A DNA stretch of 64,000 nt from CAMEON01 sp045531965 (GCA_045531965.1 JAZSFA010000040.1:1-64000); one strand, 5' to 3'. Positions 33,754-43,279 are shown, counted from the stretch's first letter. Notes: generated from the sequence alone by a model not told the origin. A program made the numbers and translations.

Positions 33754-34479
33754 TTAAAGATTGGATTCGATATTGACTTTACCGATGCGCTTTTTCATTT
33801 TACGCAGATCCTTGAGCATCTTGAAGGTGTCGCTGAACACGTGGACCTTGGACTCGCGGTGGTTGATGATCTTGACGGGGATCTCCTTGATCTTCAGTCC
33901 CAGCTTGGTTGCCCAAAGAATGGCTTCAAAGTCAAAAGCAAAGCCATTGACTTCACAGCGAGGAAAGATCTTCTGCACGGCGTCGTGGCGGAATGCCTTA
34001 CAGCCGCACTGGGAGTCCGAGAGTTTGAAGCCGCCCACGAAGCAAAGCACCTTGATATAGATCTTTGATGCCAGCTTGCGGATGAAGGTGTAGCCCTCAT
34101 AGCCGTCACCCGACAGGTTGCGGGAGCCGATGACCATATCTGCCTCGGGGGTCTCCACAAATGCGTCATACACACGCTTGATAACGTCCGTTCCATAGGC
34201 AAGATCGGCGTCGGTGAACATGACGATATCCCCCGTGGCTTCCAGCATAGCGGTACGGACTGCACAGCCCTTGCCTTGGTTGACAGGATAGCCCACCACG
34301 CGAACATGGGGAAGGTTCATGTCTTCAACGATCTTATCGCAACCGTCTTTTGAACCGTCATTGGAGAAAAGGATCTCATAGTCCTCAAAGGTGGACGACA
34401 TATATTCGTGAAGGGTCTTGGCAGTATCGGAAATGATACTGCTCTCGTTATACATGGGGATGCAGAGGGAAATCTTCAT
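33754..34479 (-). CDS. Family 2 glycosyltransferase, dolichol-phosphate mannosyltransferase-like
   Basis: The 241-residue GT-A protein has IPMYNESS at the start, the DDGS-equivalent SNDGSKDG, the metal-binding DAD in MFTDADLAYG, and the NQGKGCAVRT motif typical of DPM1-like enzymes that load a sugar onto a polyprenyl phosphate at the membrane. It lacks the C-terminal membrane helices of GtrB-type members. AAAGGA precedes the ATG. The sugar and acceptor are unknown, but lipid-linked sugar supply for envelope polymers is likely. Confidence 0.82.
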   Translation of the reverse strand: MKISLCIPMYNESSIISDTAKTLHEYMSSTFEDYEILFSNDGSKDGCDKIVEDMNLPHVRVVGYPVNQGKGCAVRTAMLEATGDIVMFTDADLAYGTDVIKRVYDAFVETPEADMVIGSRNLSGDGYEGYTFIRKLASKIYIKVLCFVGGFKLSDSQCGCKAFRHDAVQKIFPRCEVNGFAFDFEAILWATKLGLKIKEIPVKIINHRESKVHVFSDTFKMLKDLRKMKKRIGKVNIESNL

Positions 34480-34506
34480 AGGTTAAAACATCCTTTCGGG
34501 CACGTA

Positions 34507-35382
34507 TTATATTTTTTGATAGACAAAGAAATCAAACGTAACAGGGGTGGACAGCTCGGCGCAAGCGGTCAGCTTGCCGTGATCTGCGGGGCTTGTCCGC
34601 CAGTAGTAAGGGGTCATGGAGAACAGGGCTTCCATGTGGACGGAGTCGGTGAGGGTGATGTCAAAGGTGACGGTCTGCTGATCCAAAAACCGAAAGCACT
34701 TCCCTTCCTCCGGCAGGTCACGTCGGCCTTCGTTGAGGTAGGGGTCGTCGTAGACCACCTTTTTCAGTCCCAGGAGGTGGTCTTCTCCCGCGCCTGCCAC
34801 CATCAGTATCCCGTCTTTTTTCAGTACACGGGCGTATTCTTCGGGCGCACAGGGGGCAAAAACGTTGATGACAGCATCAGCGGATCCATCCCTCACGGGC
34901 AGTTCAAAAACACTTCCAACGGCGTAAAGAGTTTGGGAGGGCTTGTCTCCCCTGATTCGTTTGGCGGCCTTGGCAGAAGCATCCACGGCGAATTTGGAGA
35001 GGTCGAAGCCTGCCACGCGGTAGCCTTCAGCGGCAACCATATTGGAGTAATATCCTTCCCCACAGCCCGCGTCGATGACGGTGCCGTCTGTCGGGACATA
35101 TTTTTTGATAAGCTCGCAGAGTGCCTCGGCGGCGGGCTGATAATAACCCGCCGAGAGAAAGGCTGTTCTGTAGCGGACCGCTTCTTTGGCGTCTCCTCCA
35201 CCGCTGTGTCTCGGGGCAAGGTGGACGTATCCGCCGCCGCCACCGTCAAAGCAGTGCTTTTTCATTCCGTCGCAAAGCAGGCTCTGTCCATTCTCGGAGA
35301 TGTGTAAGCTTGCGCCGCAGGTGGGACAGGCAAGTACGTCCTTGAGGATGCGATGATTCAATTCACGTTTCAAGTCAGGCAT
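34507..35382 (-). CDS. rlmA: RlmA-like 23S rRNA (guanine-N1) methyltransferase
   Basis: The 291-residue protein combines an N-terminal zinc ribbon (CPTCG near residue 18, with further ligands about residues 37-45) and a SAM-dependent methyltransferase domain (DAGCGEGYYS near residue 100; NVFAPCAPEEYARVLKKDG downstream). This is the RlmA(I)/RlmA(II) layout, methylating G745 or G748 of 23S rRNA; which one cannot be told. In some bacteria RlmA(II) contributes to tylosin resistance. GGAGG precedes the ATG and a good promoter lies upstream. Confidence 0.86.
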   Translation of the reverse strand: MPDLKRELNHRILKDVLACPTCGASLHISENGQSLLCDGMKKHCFDGGGGGYVHLAPRHSGGGDAKEAVRYRTAFLSAGYYQPAAEALCELIKKYVPTDGTVIDAGCGEGYYSNMVAAEGYRVAGFDLSKFAVDASAKAAKRIRGDKPSQTLYAVGSVFELPVRDGSADAVINVFAPCAPEEYARVLKKDGILMVAGAGEDHLLGLKKVVYDDPYLNEGRRDLPEEGKCFRFLDQQTVTFDITLTDSVHMEALFSMTPYYWRTSPADHGKLTACAELSTPVTFDFFVYQKI

Positions 35383-35449
35383 TCACGCCTCCATCCTTGC
35401 CCTACGGCAGTGCTTTTCGTATTTTGTGTTTTTGAATGCATAATAATAT

Positions 35450-35478
35450 ATTATACACCAAGTTTTGAATTATTTCAA
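35450..35478 (-). promoter_or_regulatory. Promoter of the rlmA-glycosyltransferase-kinase genes
   Basis: On the minus strand TTGAAA (35478-35473), 17 bp, TATAAT (35455-35450). It lies between the histidine kinase stop codon and the rlmA start, making the three following genes a separate transcription unit. Confidence 0.78.
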
Positions 35479-35487
35479 GAGCGAACG

Positions 35488-37059
35488 TCAAGATTTTTGA
35501 GAATTATTCACGTTATCCGAAATTTCTTTTATAATGTTCAGTTCAAACCAGAAAGTAGACCCATGACCGGGTTTGCTCTCCACGCCGTAGGTAGTGTTAT
35601 GTTGCTCCAAAATGTGTTTAACGATGGAGAGTCCCAGTCCTGTTCCCACCATGGCGCGGCGGTGTACTTTATCTATTTTATAGTAGCGATCCCAGATCAG
35701 AGGAATCTGGTCGGCGGGAATACCCGCTCCGCTGTCGGTGACCGAGATGCGGACTCTGCCTGTCTCTTTGATCACTTTTTGGGTTACACGTACCAGCTTG
35801 TCGTCTCCCGTATAGTTAACTGCATTATTGATGAGGTTGTAAATAACCTGAAGGATCATGGTTTGATCGGCGATGACCTCCACCTGGCTATCGAAGCTGA
35901 ATTCTACCCGATAACCGTCCTTTTGCGTGAGTTTTTCATATCTTGACATCACGTTTCTGACCACCTCGGTCAGGTTGAAGGGCGCGAGGCTCATTTTTCT
36001 TGTTCCCGCCTGAAGTTTTGAAAGATCCAGCAAATCGTTGACAAGATTGGAAAGCCTCTGGGTTTCATCGATGATGACCTGTACGTTTTCGGGTGTATTT
36101 TCTCCAGGCAGATCCCGCATGACCTCGCTATAGCCAATGATCATGGTCAGCGGGGTACGCAGATCGTGGGAGATATTGGCGATTAACTCTTTTTGCAGCT
36201 TATCGTTTTTGGACAGTTCCTTGGATGCATGGGTCAGAGATTCCGACAGCTCCATAACCTCTCGATATCCGGTCACTTCAAAGTCCGCGTCATATTGTCC
36301 CTTGGCAAGGCGTTTTGCTGCTCGGTTCATTTTCTGAATGGGTCCCGAAATGTTGCGAGAGATCAGCACAGCCAACACAAGTGCGCCGATAAGAAGAATC
36401 ACCGCGATCATCCAAAACTGGGTCTCCAAGGTGTCCACCATAGAGCTAAGGGGCATAAGCTCAGAGTTGAGCAAAATAATATAGTTTTCCCCTTGCTTGT
36501 CCGTCATGACTCTGATCTGAATGGTATTGATGCTGTTAGTCGGAACGCGATTCCAAAAGGGATTCTTTTGGGGCTTTTCTGTATTAGGCGTGGTATATTC
36601 CGTTGTTTGAGACTGATTCATTTCCGAGGGAGACATCTGATGGACATAAGATCCTCCTGCGGATATCGCTTTGTTATAGAGGAACGTGAGAAAATTTTCC
36701 GACATATGGTGAATCATGCAATCCCCCGATACGTCCACCGAGGCGATCTGATACACCCGATCTCCATCCATACGGAAGACTCTGGAACAAATATCGTATT
36801 CCTCTCCGAAATCTTCAAGAATATTCTGGATATTCTGAGGATCGTTCTGCATCGCGGATACGGCGGCATAATCCGCCATCTCCAGCTCCTTATACTTCGT
36901 ATCCCGATAGAAATAGTTCAAAAGACCGATTTGAAAGACCCAGACAACAATGAGAATAAAAAAAGTAAAGAGCGCCAGAAAAGCAAACAGTTTCGCTGAG
37001 ATGCCGACGCCATGAAGCTCTTGGCTGTCAGCTTGCTTATCCACACGATTGTTTGACAT
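35488..37059 (-). CDS. Sensor histidine kinase with HAMP domain
   Basis: The 523-residue membrane protein has helices at about residues 25-50 and 213-235 enclosing a sensor of roughly 160 residues, a HAMP domain, the phospho-acceptor motif SHDLRTPLTMIIGY, an N box (YNLINNAVNYTG), and ATP-lid glycine motifs (DSGAGIP, GTGLGLSIV). It should phosphorylate the regulator encoded just upstream (74-base gap, same strand). The HtrA gene directly ahead suggests envelope stress as a signal, like CssRS, but that is inference. AAGGAGG precedes the ATG. Confidence 0.93.
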   Translation of the reverse strand: MSNNRVDKQADSQELHGVGISAKLFAFLALFTFFILIVVWVFQIGLLNYFYRDTKYKELEMADYAAVSAMQNDPQNIQNILEDFGEEYDICSRVFRMDGDRVYQIASVDVSGDCMIHHMSENFLTFLYNKAISAGGSYVHQMSPSEMNQSQTTEYTTPNTEKPQKNPFWNRVPTNSINTIQIRVMTDKQGENYIILLNSELMPLSSMVDTLETQFWMIAVILLIGALVLAVLISRNISGPIQKMNRAAKRLAKGQYDADFEVTGYREVMELSESLTHASKELSKNDKLQKELIANISHDLRTPLTMIIGYSEVMRDLPGENTPENVQVIIDETQRLSNLVNDLLDLSKLQAGTRKMSLAPFNLTEVVRNVMSRYEKLTQKDGYRVEFSFDSQVEVIADQTMILQVIYNLINNAVNYTGDDKLVRVTQKVIKETGRVRISVTDSGAGIPADQIPLIWDRYYKIDKVHRRAMVGTGLGLSIVKHILEQHNTTYGVESKPGHGSTFWFELNIIKEISDNVNNSQKS

Positions 37060-37133
37060 ATTCTGACCCTCCTTACAAAGTTACTCTGCTCTTTCCGCCT
37101 TTACAATATCTGTTTGAGGTTGTCTAAAACCGA

Positions 37134-37826
37134 TCAAGTTCCCTCAAATCGATAACCGACACCTCTCAGGGTGACGATATAGTGAGCATATGGACCAAGA
37201 CTTTTACGGAGCAGTTTGATATGAGTATCCAATGTACGCGCATCACCGTAAAAGTCGTAACCCCACACCTCGCTGATGAGTTTTTCACGGGACAAGGCGA
37301 TATTTCTGTTCGCCAGCATATAGAAGAACAGATCGTATTCTTTGGGAGACATATCCACACGCTCGCCGCCCACGTAAACGATACGGGCAGTAACGTCGGC
37401 TTTGAGTCCGCCGTTGTCCATTTCGATTACCTGATTGGGGGGCTGTACAGTAGCCACAACCGTGCGGTTAACCCGTTTCATCACCGCATCCACACGAAGC
37501 ATCAGCTCTTTGGGAGAAAAGGGTTTGACCACGTAATCGTCGATGCCCAGTTCAAAGCCATTGATGCGATCATACTCCTCACCGCGGGCAGACAGCATAA
37601 TGATGGGGGTTTGGGTGATCTTTCGTATCTCTCTGCAAGCGGAAAAACCATCCAGCTCGGGCATCATGATATCCATGATAATCAGATCATATTCCGCGTT
37701 GCGGCATAGTCTGACTGCTTCCATGCCATCTCCTGCTTCGGAGACATCATGACCTTCAAATTCAGCGTATTTTTTAATGATCGAGCGGATACGACTCTCG
37801 TCATCCACTACAAGAATATGGTACAT
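37134..37826 (-). CDS. OmpR/PhoB-family response regulator
   Basis: The 230-residue protein has a receiver domain (acidic pair in VVDDESR, phospho-acceptor Asp in IIMDIMMPELDG near residue 53, Lys in VVKPFSPKEL) and a winged-helix DNA-binding domain from about residue 130 (YDLFFYMLANRNIALSREKLISEVWGYDFYGDARTLDTHIKLLRKSLG). It pairs with the following histidine kinase. It is 46 bases downstream of the HtrA gene and probably shares its transcript. Confidence 0.94.
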   Translation of the reverse strand: MYHILVVDDESRIRSIIKKYAEFEGHDVSEAGDGMEAVRLCRNAEYDLIIMDIMMPELDGFSACREIRKITQTPIIMLSARGEEYDRINGFELGIDDYVVKPFSPKELMLRVDAVMKRVNRTVVATVQPPNQVIEMDNGGLKADVTARIVYVGGERVDMSPKEYDLFFYMLANRNIALSREKLISEVWGYDFYGDARTLDTHIKLLRKSLGPYAHYIVTLRGVGYRFEGT

Positions 37827-37872
37827 AGCTTGATCCTTTCTTTAAACGTCAGTAATTGTTCATTTGCGGTAA

Positions 37873-39525
37873 TTACGCGGCGGGCTTAAGCGCCTCTTCT
37901 TGCTCGGTCAAGTAGTCGGGAACGTATTCCATCAGGCTCAGCAAGACCGTAACCTGCTTTTTTTTCCGATAAATCACAAACTCCACGGAGTCTCCGACCT
38001 TCATGCCTTTGATGATCTGAGAGATTTCAGCACTTTTGGCAATCTCCTGACCGTTGACCGACAAGATCAGATCACCATAGCTGAATACATCGGAAACAGA
38101 CTCATATACGTACACACCCGTTTGATGAGAATTGAAATAATAGAGAGCGGTCTGAACACTGTCCACATCCACCAAGGTCAGTCCTGTGGTAGTGCGTCCG
38201 CGTACGTAGCGATGCGCGATCAGCTCGAGCGCAATTTCATGGGCGGTGTCAATGGGAATAGCAAAGCCCAGTCCCTCAATCTCCTCTGAGGACATTTTGG
38301 CATTGACCACACCGACCAACTCTCCTGCCATATTGAAAAGACCGCCGCCGGAATTACCTGGATTGATGGGAGCGCTGATCTGCAAAAGCGTCATATCATT
38401 GCCATCTACGCTGATTTCACGCTCGGTGGCACTGATAATACCTTCGGTCACCGTGCCGCCCAGAGATCCCAAGGGGTTGCCGATGGCGATGATGTCTTCC
38501 CCTGCGACAAGGTCAAAACTTGCGCCCAGCGTTGCCACGGTCAATTCATAGTCTCCGGGATTGATCCAAAGGATCGCCACGTCAGTCTGTTCATCGCTGC
38601 CCACCAAGGTCGCCTGAAACTCTTTGCCATCGATCAGTCGGACAACAATGCTATCCGCGCCGTCAACCACGTGATGATTGGTGATGATATACCCTTCCTT
38701 GGCGATGATGACACCGCTTCCCGCGCCACCGGTGATATACTGTCCGATCCAATCGGACTGCACCAACGTTTCGGTGGAAATCTCCACCACGGAAGCCGCG
38801 ACCTTGTGAACGATCGTGGGCAGGGTCATCGAATCCTGCCCCGCAGACGTGATCACGTTGCCGTTTTCATCCAGGGCAATATCCGCCTTGCCGTCGCCAT
38901 CTTCATCGAGCCGTTCGGCTTCATTTTTTTGGATGGTTGCGTCACCCATGCTTTCTTCCCAAAACTCGGGAGCATTAAGATCGTCTGAATGAGCCCCGCC
39001 ATCGGTTGTCCATTCGGAAGGTTCTTTCTCGGATTCCGCGGGGGATTGTGCATGGGTACCGTCTACGATCACAAAACCATTGGTTGTCCCGGGCGTTTCA
39101 TGACTTTCACCATCGCTCCCCTCAATTGGATGCTTGCCGTTCGGATCTGATTCTGCCATGAAGGCAGACAAGGCACCCAAAAAGCAAAAGCCCATGATAA
39201 GAAGCAGCGTTCCCACCACGCAGGTGGCAATGATGAGTTTCTTGCCGATTCCATTTCCTTTGGGCGAGCCTTTCGGCGCGTAGACAAATCCGTGTGCCCC
39301 TTCCGGGGTAGTATAGCCTTGTCCGTCGGGAGTTCCGTTGCTGATGAAAGAATACCCTTGATCGTCGGGTTCGGACGAGGCATGTTCAGCTGCGGGGGCA
39401 GACGTTTTCGTTTCTTCACTGCCCTCACTCGACTGTTGATGTTGAAGGATCTCGCTGTCATGGCTCATATTGCTCGAAGTGGACTCTTGAGAGTTCCCGT
39501 TTTGCATATGCTGATCGTATTCCAT
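37873..39525 (-). CDS. htrA: Membrane-anchored HtrA/DegP-type serine protease with PDZ domain
   Basis: The 550-residue protein has a cytoplasmic Ser/Gln/Gly-rich tail of about 90 residues, one membrane helix (about 95-118), an acidic linker, a trypsin-like domain with His in ITNHHVVDGAD, Asp in TDVAILWI and Ser in NPGNSGGGLF, and a C-terminal PDZ domain. It degrades or refolds damaged exported proteins outside the membrane. The ATG at 39525 follows AAAGGAGG; an upstream in-frame start at 39573 would precede this site. A TATAAT at about 39567-39562 is a possible -10 without a clear -35. The response regulator and sensor kinase follow on the same strand. Confidence 0.9.
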   Translation of the reverse strand: MEYDQHMQNGNSQESTSSNMSHDSEILQHQQSSEGSEETKTSAPAAEHASSEPDDQGYSFISNGTPDGQGYTTPEGAHGFVYAPKGSPKGNGIGKKLIIATCVVGTLLLIMGFCFLGALSAFMAESDPNGKHPIEGSDGESHETPGTTNGFVIVDGTHAQSPAESEKEPSEWTTDGGAHSDDLNAPEFWEESMGDATIQKNEAERLDEDGDGKADIALDENGNVITSAGQDSMTLPTIVHKVAASVVEISTETLVQSDWIGQYITGGAGSGVIIAKEGYIITNHHVVDGADSIVVRLIDGKEFQATLVGSDEQTDVAILWINPGDYELTVATLGASFDLVAGEDIIAIGNPLGSLGGTVTEGIISATEREISVDGNDMTLLQISAPINPGNSGGGLFNMAGELVGVVNAKMSSEEIEGLGFAIPIDTAHEIALELIAHRYVRGRTTTGLTLVDVDSVQTALYYFNSHQTGVYVYESVSDVFSYGDLILSVNGQEIAKSAEISQIIKGMKVGDSVEFVIYRKKKQVTVLLSLMEYVPDYLTEQEEALKPAA

Positions 39526-39651
39526 TATGCATAAACCTCCTTTGCCATGTTTCACCTTCATTATACTTCTCAAATGTGACTATTTTTTGATTTCTTCGGT
39601 ACTTCTGTTTGAAAATTGATGAATTTCTCATTCAAATTCAGAGGCACACCG

Positions 39652-40206
39652 TTAGGGTTTGGTTTCCACCATAATAAAAAATGGGGAAGTTGGGGAATTG
39701 ATGATTTTTACCAAAGTAGCACAAACCTTGTATTTGCTCAGCCCGGACAGATAGTCAAGAATCATTTGTCCCTCCGCATCGCCCTCCTTATGCCCCGGAT
39801 AAACCGCGATATTCAAGATCGCATCCTTATCCATGAGTGAAATACCGTCACGGATGGCAGGAAGGGTGGTTTCTCTCAGGGTAGTGATCGCTTTGTTGCC
39901 ACCGGGTAACCAGCCCAAATTAAACATCCCAGCCTTGAAAGGCACGTCTACGTACTTTTTGACGTTGGAGTGGGAGTCGAGGATCAACTGATAGTTGTCG
40001 GGGCAACCCGATCTGACCAGCAATTCCTGGGTAGAAGACAGCGCTTGCTCCTGAATATCAAAGGCATACACAAATCCGTGAGGACCCACAGTTTTGGAAA
40101 GAAATTCGGTGTCGTGCCCATTGCCCATGGTAAAGTCCACGGCAACGTCACCTTCTTTGAGGTGTTTGAGAATAAAATGTTTATGCAGATCAAGCAAGTC
40201 GATCAT
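39652..40206 (-). CDS. mnmM: tRNA wobble-uridine methyltransferase, YtqB/MnmM family
   Basis: The 184-residue protein has the Rossmann SAM motif VDFTMGNGHDTEFL near residue 24 and the family stretch FNLGWLPGGNK near residue 95, matching YtqB of Bacillus, shown to be MnmM, which methylates the nm5s2U wobble base to mnm5s2U. The start ATG has AAAGGAG. It follows the DUF6062 gene by 11 bases and is probably coexpressed. Confidence 0.85.
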   Translation of the reverse strand: MIDLLDLHKHFILKHLKEGDVAVDFTMGNGHDTEFLSKTVGPHGFVYAFDIQEQALSSTQELLVRSGCPDNYQLILDSHSNVKKYVDVPFKAGMFNLGWLPGGNKAITTLRETTLPAIRDGISLMDKDAILNIAVYPGHKEGDAEGQMILDYLSGLSKYKVCATLVKIINSPTSPFFIMVETKP

Positions 40207-40217
40207 AGGTAGCTCCT

Positions 40218-40916
40218 TTATTTGTTGTGAATATCCGATCTCAAAAATTTTATGGCGCGCTCCACGGCATCTTTGGAATTATACCAAGGTTCGGCATCAT
40301 AGCGGTAGTCAAACTTCTTGCAGAACCAGCTGACGTCTTCGGTCAAGGTTTCCATGTAGCCTTCCACCACGGCGGCACAGGCTTTGGTAAACTGAGAAAG
40401 GCGCTTTTTGCCCAACCGCTTTTGTCCGTATTCCAGGAGGCGACGGTAGTGAGGCAGACAGAAGTAAGGCTGTGCATCAAGCTTGGCCGGGAAATCCTCA
40501 TCGCTGTCCCAAAGATAGACGACGGTTTCGAGCATATGTTCAAAGTGATAATGGATTCGCTTACAAACGTAGCAGTTCCCTTCCAAGGCGCTGATCCGCT
40601 TGATGGGTTTGGATCCGGGCGCACCCAAAAGTCCGTCCTTGATTTCTCCCTGCAGTTCTTTCAAGTGGCTTTCCAGAGTCAGTGCCATACCAAGGCGGTT
40701 TTTACGAACGAACATTAGGTCGTAATGCAGGCGGCAAAAGCCTTGCTCGTTGGTTTTGATACGGCAGTCAGGTTCCATCATGGACGCGCCCAGAATGAGA
40801 TCCAGCTCATTTTCTTCCAGCTTTCGGTAAATGGCGCACATGGGGCAACCGCAGGTGTGGTCATCACGAGAGGCTTCAAAGGCTTCGTTTACGGGTATGG
40901 TATAGATCTGTTCCAT
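40218..40916 (-). CDS. DUF6062-like cysteine-pair protein
   Basis: The protein (232 residues from the ATG at 40916; another ATG at 40919) has several cysteine/histidine clusters: CGCPMC near residue 23, CRLH near 62, CYVCKRIHYH near 117 and CLPHYRR near 155. Their spacing resembles a duplicated zinc- or metal-binding helical fold, as in DUF6062 proteins. No function is known. It is divergent from the 41.1-kb gene and upstream of mnmM. Confidence 0.7.
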   Translation of the reverse strand: MEQIYTIPVNEAFEASRDDHTCGCPMCAIYRKLEENELDLILGASMMEPDCRIKTNEQGFCRLHYDLMFVRKNRLGMALTLESHLKELQGEIKDGLLGAPGSKPIKRISALEGNCYVCKRIHYHFEHMLETVVYLWDSDEDFPAKLDAQPYFCLPHYRRLLEYGQKRLGKKRLSQFTKACAAVVEGYMETLTEDVSWFCKKFDYRYDAEPWYNSKDAVERAIKFLRSDIHNK

Positions 40917-40994
40917 CATTTCTCCAATCTGCCGTCATGCTTCGGCAATATCATAAACTTTTGCATACTTTTTCCGAGTAATTTGATAAAAAGA

Positions 40995-41023
40995 TTGCAA
41001 TTTCTTATAAAATCGTGTATAAT
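40995..41023 (+). promoter_or_regulatory. Promoter of the 41.1-kb gene
   Basis: TTGCAA (40995-41000), 17 bp, TATAAT (41018-41023). The leader to the ATG at 41118 is about 90 bases long and shows no strong hairpin. Confidence 0.75.
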
Positions 41024-41117
41024 GATACTATACCATATTTCGGGTAAAATTGCAAGTGTCCAACGAAAGAATATACAGAAATATTATAGGAAGAGTCCAT
41101 TTGACCAAGGAGGTTTC

Positions 41118-41630
41118 ATGCAACGCTACACCCTCGAAGAATTTGCATCTATGCTGATCAGGCACTTTCACGACTACCGTCCCCGCGTAACCTATGACAC
41201 GACGGATAAGGGCGAGCGGACTATGGAATTTTTGATTTCCAACCCCCACGATCTCCGTTTCTCTGTATCTCTGCAATGTAAGGAGATTCACCGTCAAGCC
41301 GACACCTGTACACTTTGGTTTGGGCAGGCAAAGGTCACGGGAACGCTTGATCCCGAAATGGCTGTTTCCGCCATCTCTACCATTGTCCACGGTGAGCTCA
41401 TCGCCATCCTGAGGTATAAAAACGAGGATGCCTATGATAATCACCGTCCCATGGAAAAACAGCAGTGGCTTTATCAGCTTACCGATGATGAAGATGATGA
41501 CAGCGCCGCTTTAGAAAAGATGGAAGAAAGGCTTTCCAGGCCCCCGTCTCTTTTTGAGAAGCTCAGCGGAAATCTTCTGGGCGTCTTTGAGATTTTCTCA
41601 TGGAGCGAGGCTCAAGTATTGAAACGTTAA
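41118..41630 (+). CDS. Hypothetical protein, 170 residues
   Basis: I do not recognise this family. AAGGAGG ends eight bases before the ATG, and the promoter at 40995 supports it; the longer upstream open frame to 40725 is not needed. The protein has a mixed alpha/beta N-terminal domain with no membrane segment, an acidic patch (TDDEDDDSAA, about residues 120-130) and a C-terminal helix. It stands alone between divergent DUF6062 and the sugar operon. Confidence 0.65.
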   Translation: MQRYTLEEFASMLIRHFHDYRPRVTYDTTDKGERTMEFLISNPHDLRFSVSLQCKEIHRQADTCTLWFGQAKVTGTLDPEMAVSAISTIVHGELIAILRYKNEDAYDNHRPMEKQQWLYQLTDDEDDDSAALEKMEERLSRPPSLFEKLSGNLLGVFEIFSWSEAQVLKR

Positions 41631-41657
41631 TTTTTTGAGGAAATTTCACTAAAGCTC

Positions 41658-41686
41658 TTGAAAAATACAAAACTATTGTGTATGAT
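41658..41686 (+). promoter_or_regulatory. Promoter of the sugar-metabolism operon
   Basis: TTGAAA (41658-41663), 17 bp, TATGAT (41681-41686). It is placed 32 bases ahead of the metallo-hydrolase start and would drive 41.7-47.3 kb. Confidence 0.65.
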
Positions 41687-41718
41687 ATAGATACTCCATC
41701 CAGAAAGGAAATCCATGT

Positions 41719-42507
41719 ATGAAACTGACATTTCTCGGCACGGGCGCCGCTGACTGGGATATCCACGCTTTTTCTCCCGACGCGCCCTTCCGCCGTTTTT
41801 CCGGCACCCTTGTCAACGACGACCTGATGATTGATCCGGGTCCTCACATCTTTCATTTTGCAGAGCATAACGGCACACCGGATATGTTTGATAACGTAAA
41901 AAACATCATTGTCACTCATTCCCACGGCGATCATTTCAACGCGGAAACCGTCAAACGCCTTTGTCTTGGTCGAGATTGTACGCTTTGGGGCGATCCCGTA
42001 TGCCGCCACCGTCTGTGCCTTGCTTTGGGCGAAGATACCGTCTCTCAAATCAAGTTTATGGAGACCTCTCTCAGACAGACCTATGACATCGGCGATTATG
42101 AAATCACGGTCATGCGCGCTAATCACGTCACCGAATATCCCGAAGAGACGGCACGGATGTATCTGATCAAGCAAGGAGACCGTGTTCTTTGGTGGACAGG
42201 TGACAGCGCCTGGATCCCCACCGAATCATGGAACATCATCAGAGAACAGCCTGTCAACACAGCGGTGCTTGAGCTCACCTGCGGTGAGACTGCCCCCGAC
42301 GACTGGCGCATTTTTGAACATAATACGCTGGACATGCTGACCCTGATGCTCAGAATGTTCCGGAAATACGAGCGTTTTGCTCCCGACGTGAAGTTTTACG
42401 TTACCCACATGGCACGTACACTTCACACCGACCACGATACATTAAAGAACACCTTGGCTCAGCTGGAGGTGACCCCAGCTTACGACGGGCTTTGCATTGA
42501 AGTTTAA
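41719..42507 (+). CDS. Metallo-beta-lactamase-fold hydrolase
   Basis: The 262-residue protein has the dinuclear metal motif THSHGDHFN (residues about 72-80), further ligands in RANHV and TGDSAW, and a C-terminal His in YVTHMARTLHTDHD. Such enzymes act on phosphodiesters, lactones or thioesters; the substrate here is unknown. AGAAAGGA lies upstream. As first gene of a likely operon with ThuA and glycosidases, it might hydrolyse a sugar phosphodiester or lactone, but this is a guess. Confidence 0.82.
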   Translation: MKLTFLGTGAADWDIHAFSPDAPFRRFSGTLVNDDLMIDPGPHIFHFAEHNGTPDMFDNVKNIIVTHSHGDHFNAETVKRLCLGRDCTLWGDPVCRHRLCLALGEDTVSQIKFMETSLRQTYDIGDYEITVMRANHVTEYPEETARMYLIKQGDRVLWWTGDSAWIPTESWNIIREQPVNTAVLELTCGETAPDDWRIFEHNTLDMLTLMLRMFRKYERFAPDVKFYVTHMARTLHTDHDTLKNTLAQLEVTPAYDGLCIEV

Positions 42508-42532
42508 TAATTAACATATAAGGAGAAGCATT

Positions 42533-43279
42533 ATGGCTGAAAAGATCTTAAACGTAACCGTATGGAACGAGTTCCGTCACGAGAGATATGAAGAAGCCTG
42601 CAAGGCCATTTATCCTGACGGTATTCACGGGCTGATCAAGTCCTTCCTGGATCCCGATCCCACACTGAACGTGCGTCTCGCCGCATTGGACGATCCCGAT
42701 CAGGGTTTGCCCGATGACGTACTGAACAGCACTGATGTTTTGCTTTGGTGGGGACATATGGCTCACCACGAGGTGGATGACGGTTTGGTGGAGCGCATCC
42801 GTCAGCGTGTTTACACGGGCAAGATGGGTCTCATCGTTCTGCACTCAGGTCACCACTCCAAGGTGTTCAAGCAGGTAGTGGGCACCAACGGTAATCTGTC
42901 CTGGGGCAGAGATCAGAACGAGATCATGTGGAATCTGATGCCCGCGCACCCCATCGCCGCAGGCATTCCCGATCATTTTGAGCTGTTTGAGGAGCTATAT
43001 TGCGAGCCCTTCTACGTGCCCCAGCCCGACGAGCTGGTCTTCGGCGGCTGGTTTGAGGACGGCTTCATCTTCCGCGCGGGTCTGTGCTACTACCGCGGCG
43101 CGGGCAAGGTCTTTTATTTCCAGCCCGGTCACGAATTCTGCCGCTCCTTCTATAATCCTTACGTTCAGCGCATCATTCAGAACGCCGTCAAATGGGCAGC
43201 GCCCAACGAGATCGTCTACCCCATTGAGAACGGTTGCCCTTGCATCCAGTACAAACTGTCGGACAAGTTTGAGCAGTAA
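42533..43279 (+). CDS. ThuA-family protein
   Basis: The 248-residue protein matches the ThuA fold (glutamine amidotransferase-like): VTVWNEFRHE at the start, VLLWWGHMAHHEV, LIVLHSGHHSKVFK, and GRGKVFYF-type end (GAGKVFYFQPGHE). ThuA proteins are linked to trehalose or disaccharide breakdown by 3-keto chemistry in other bacteria, though the reaction of this branch is unsettled. AAGGAGA precedes the ATG. It sits 25 bases after the metallo-hydrolase and upstream of three glycosidase-type genes. Confidence 0.85.
   Translation: MAEKILNVTVWNEFRHERYEEACKAIYPDGIHGLIKSFLDPDPTLNVRLAALDDPDQGLPDDVLNSTDVLLWWGHMAHHEVDDGLVERIRQRVYTGKMGLIVLHSGHHSKVFKQVVGTNGNLSWGRDQNEIMWNLMPAHPIAAGIPDHFELFEELYCEPFYVPQPDELVFGGWFEDGFIFRAGLCYYRGAGKVFYFQPGHEFCRSFYNPYVQRIIQNAVKWAAPNEIVYPIENGCPCIQYKLSDKFEQ

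Noticed and set aside
40725..41117. Upstream extension of the gene at 41118
   Set aside because: The extension would run through the divergent DUF6062 gene and its own promoter; AAGGAGG supports the ATG at 41118.
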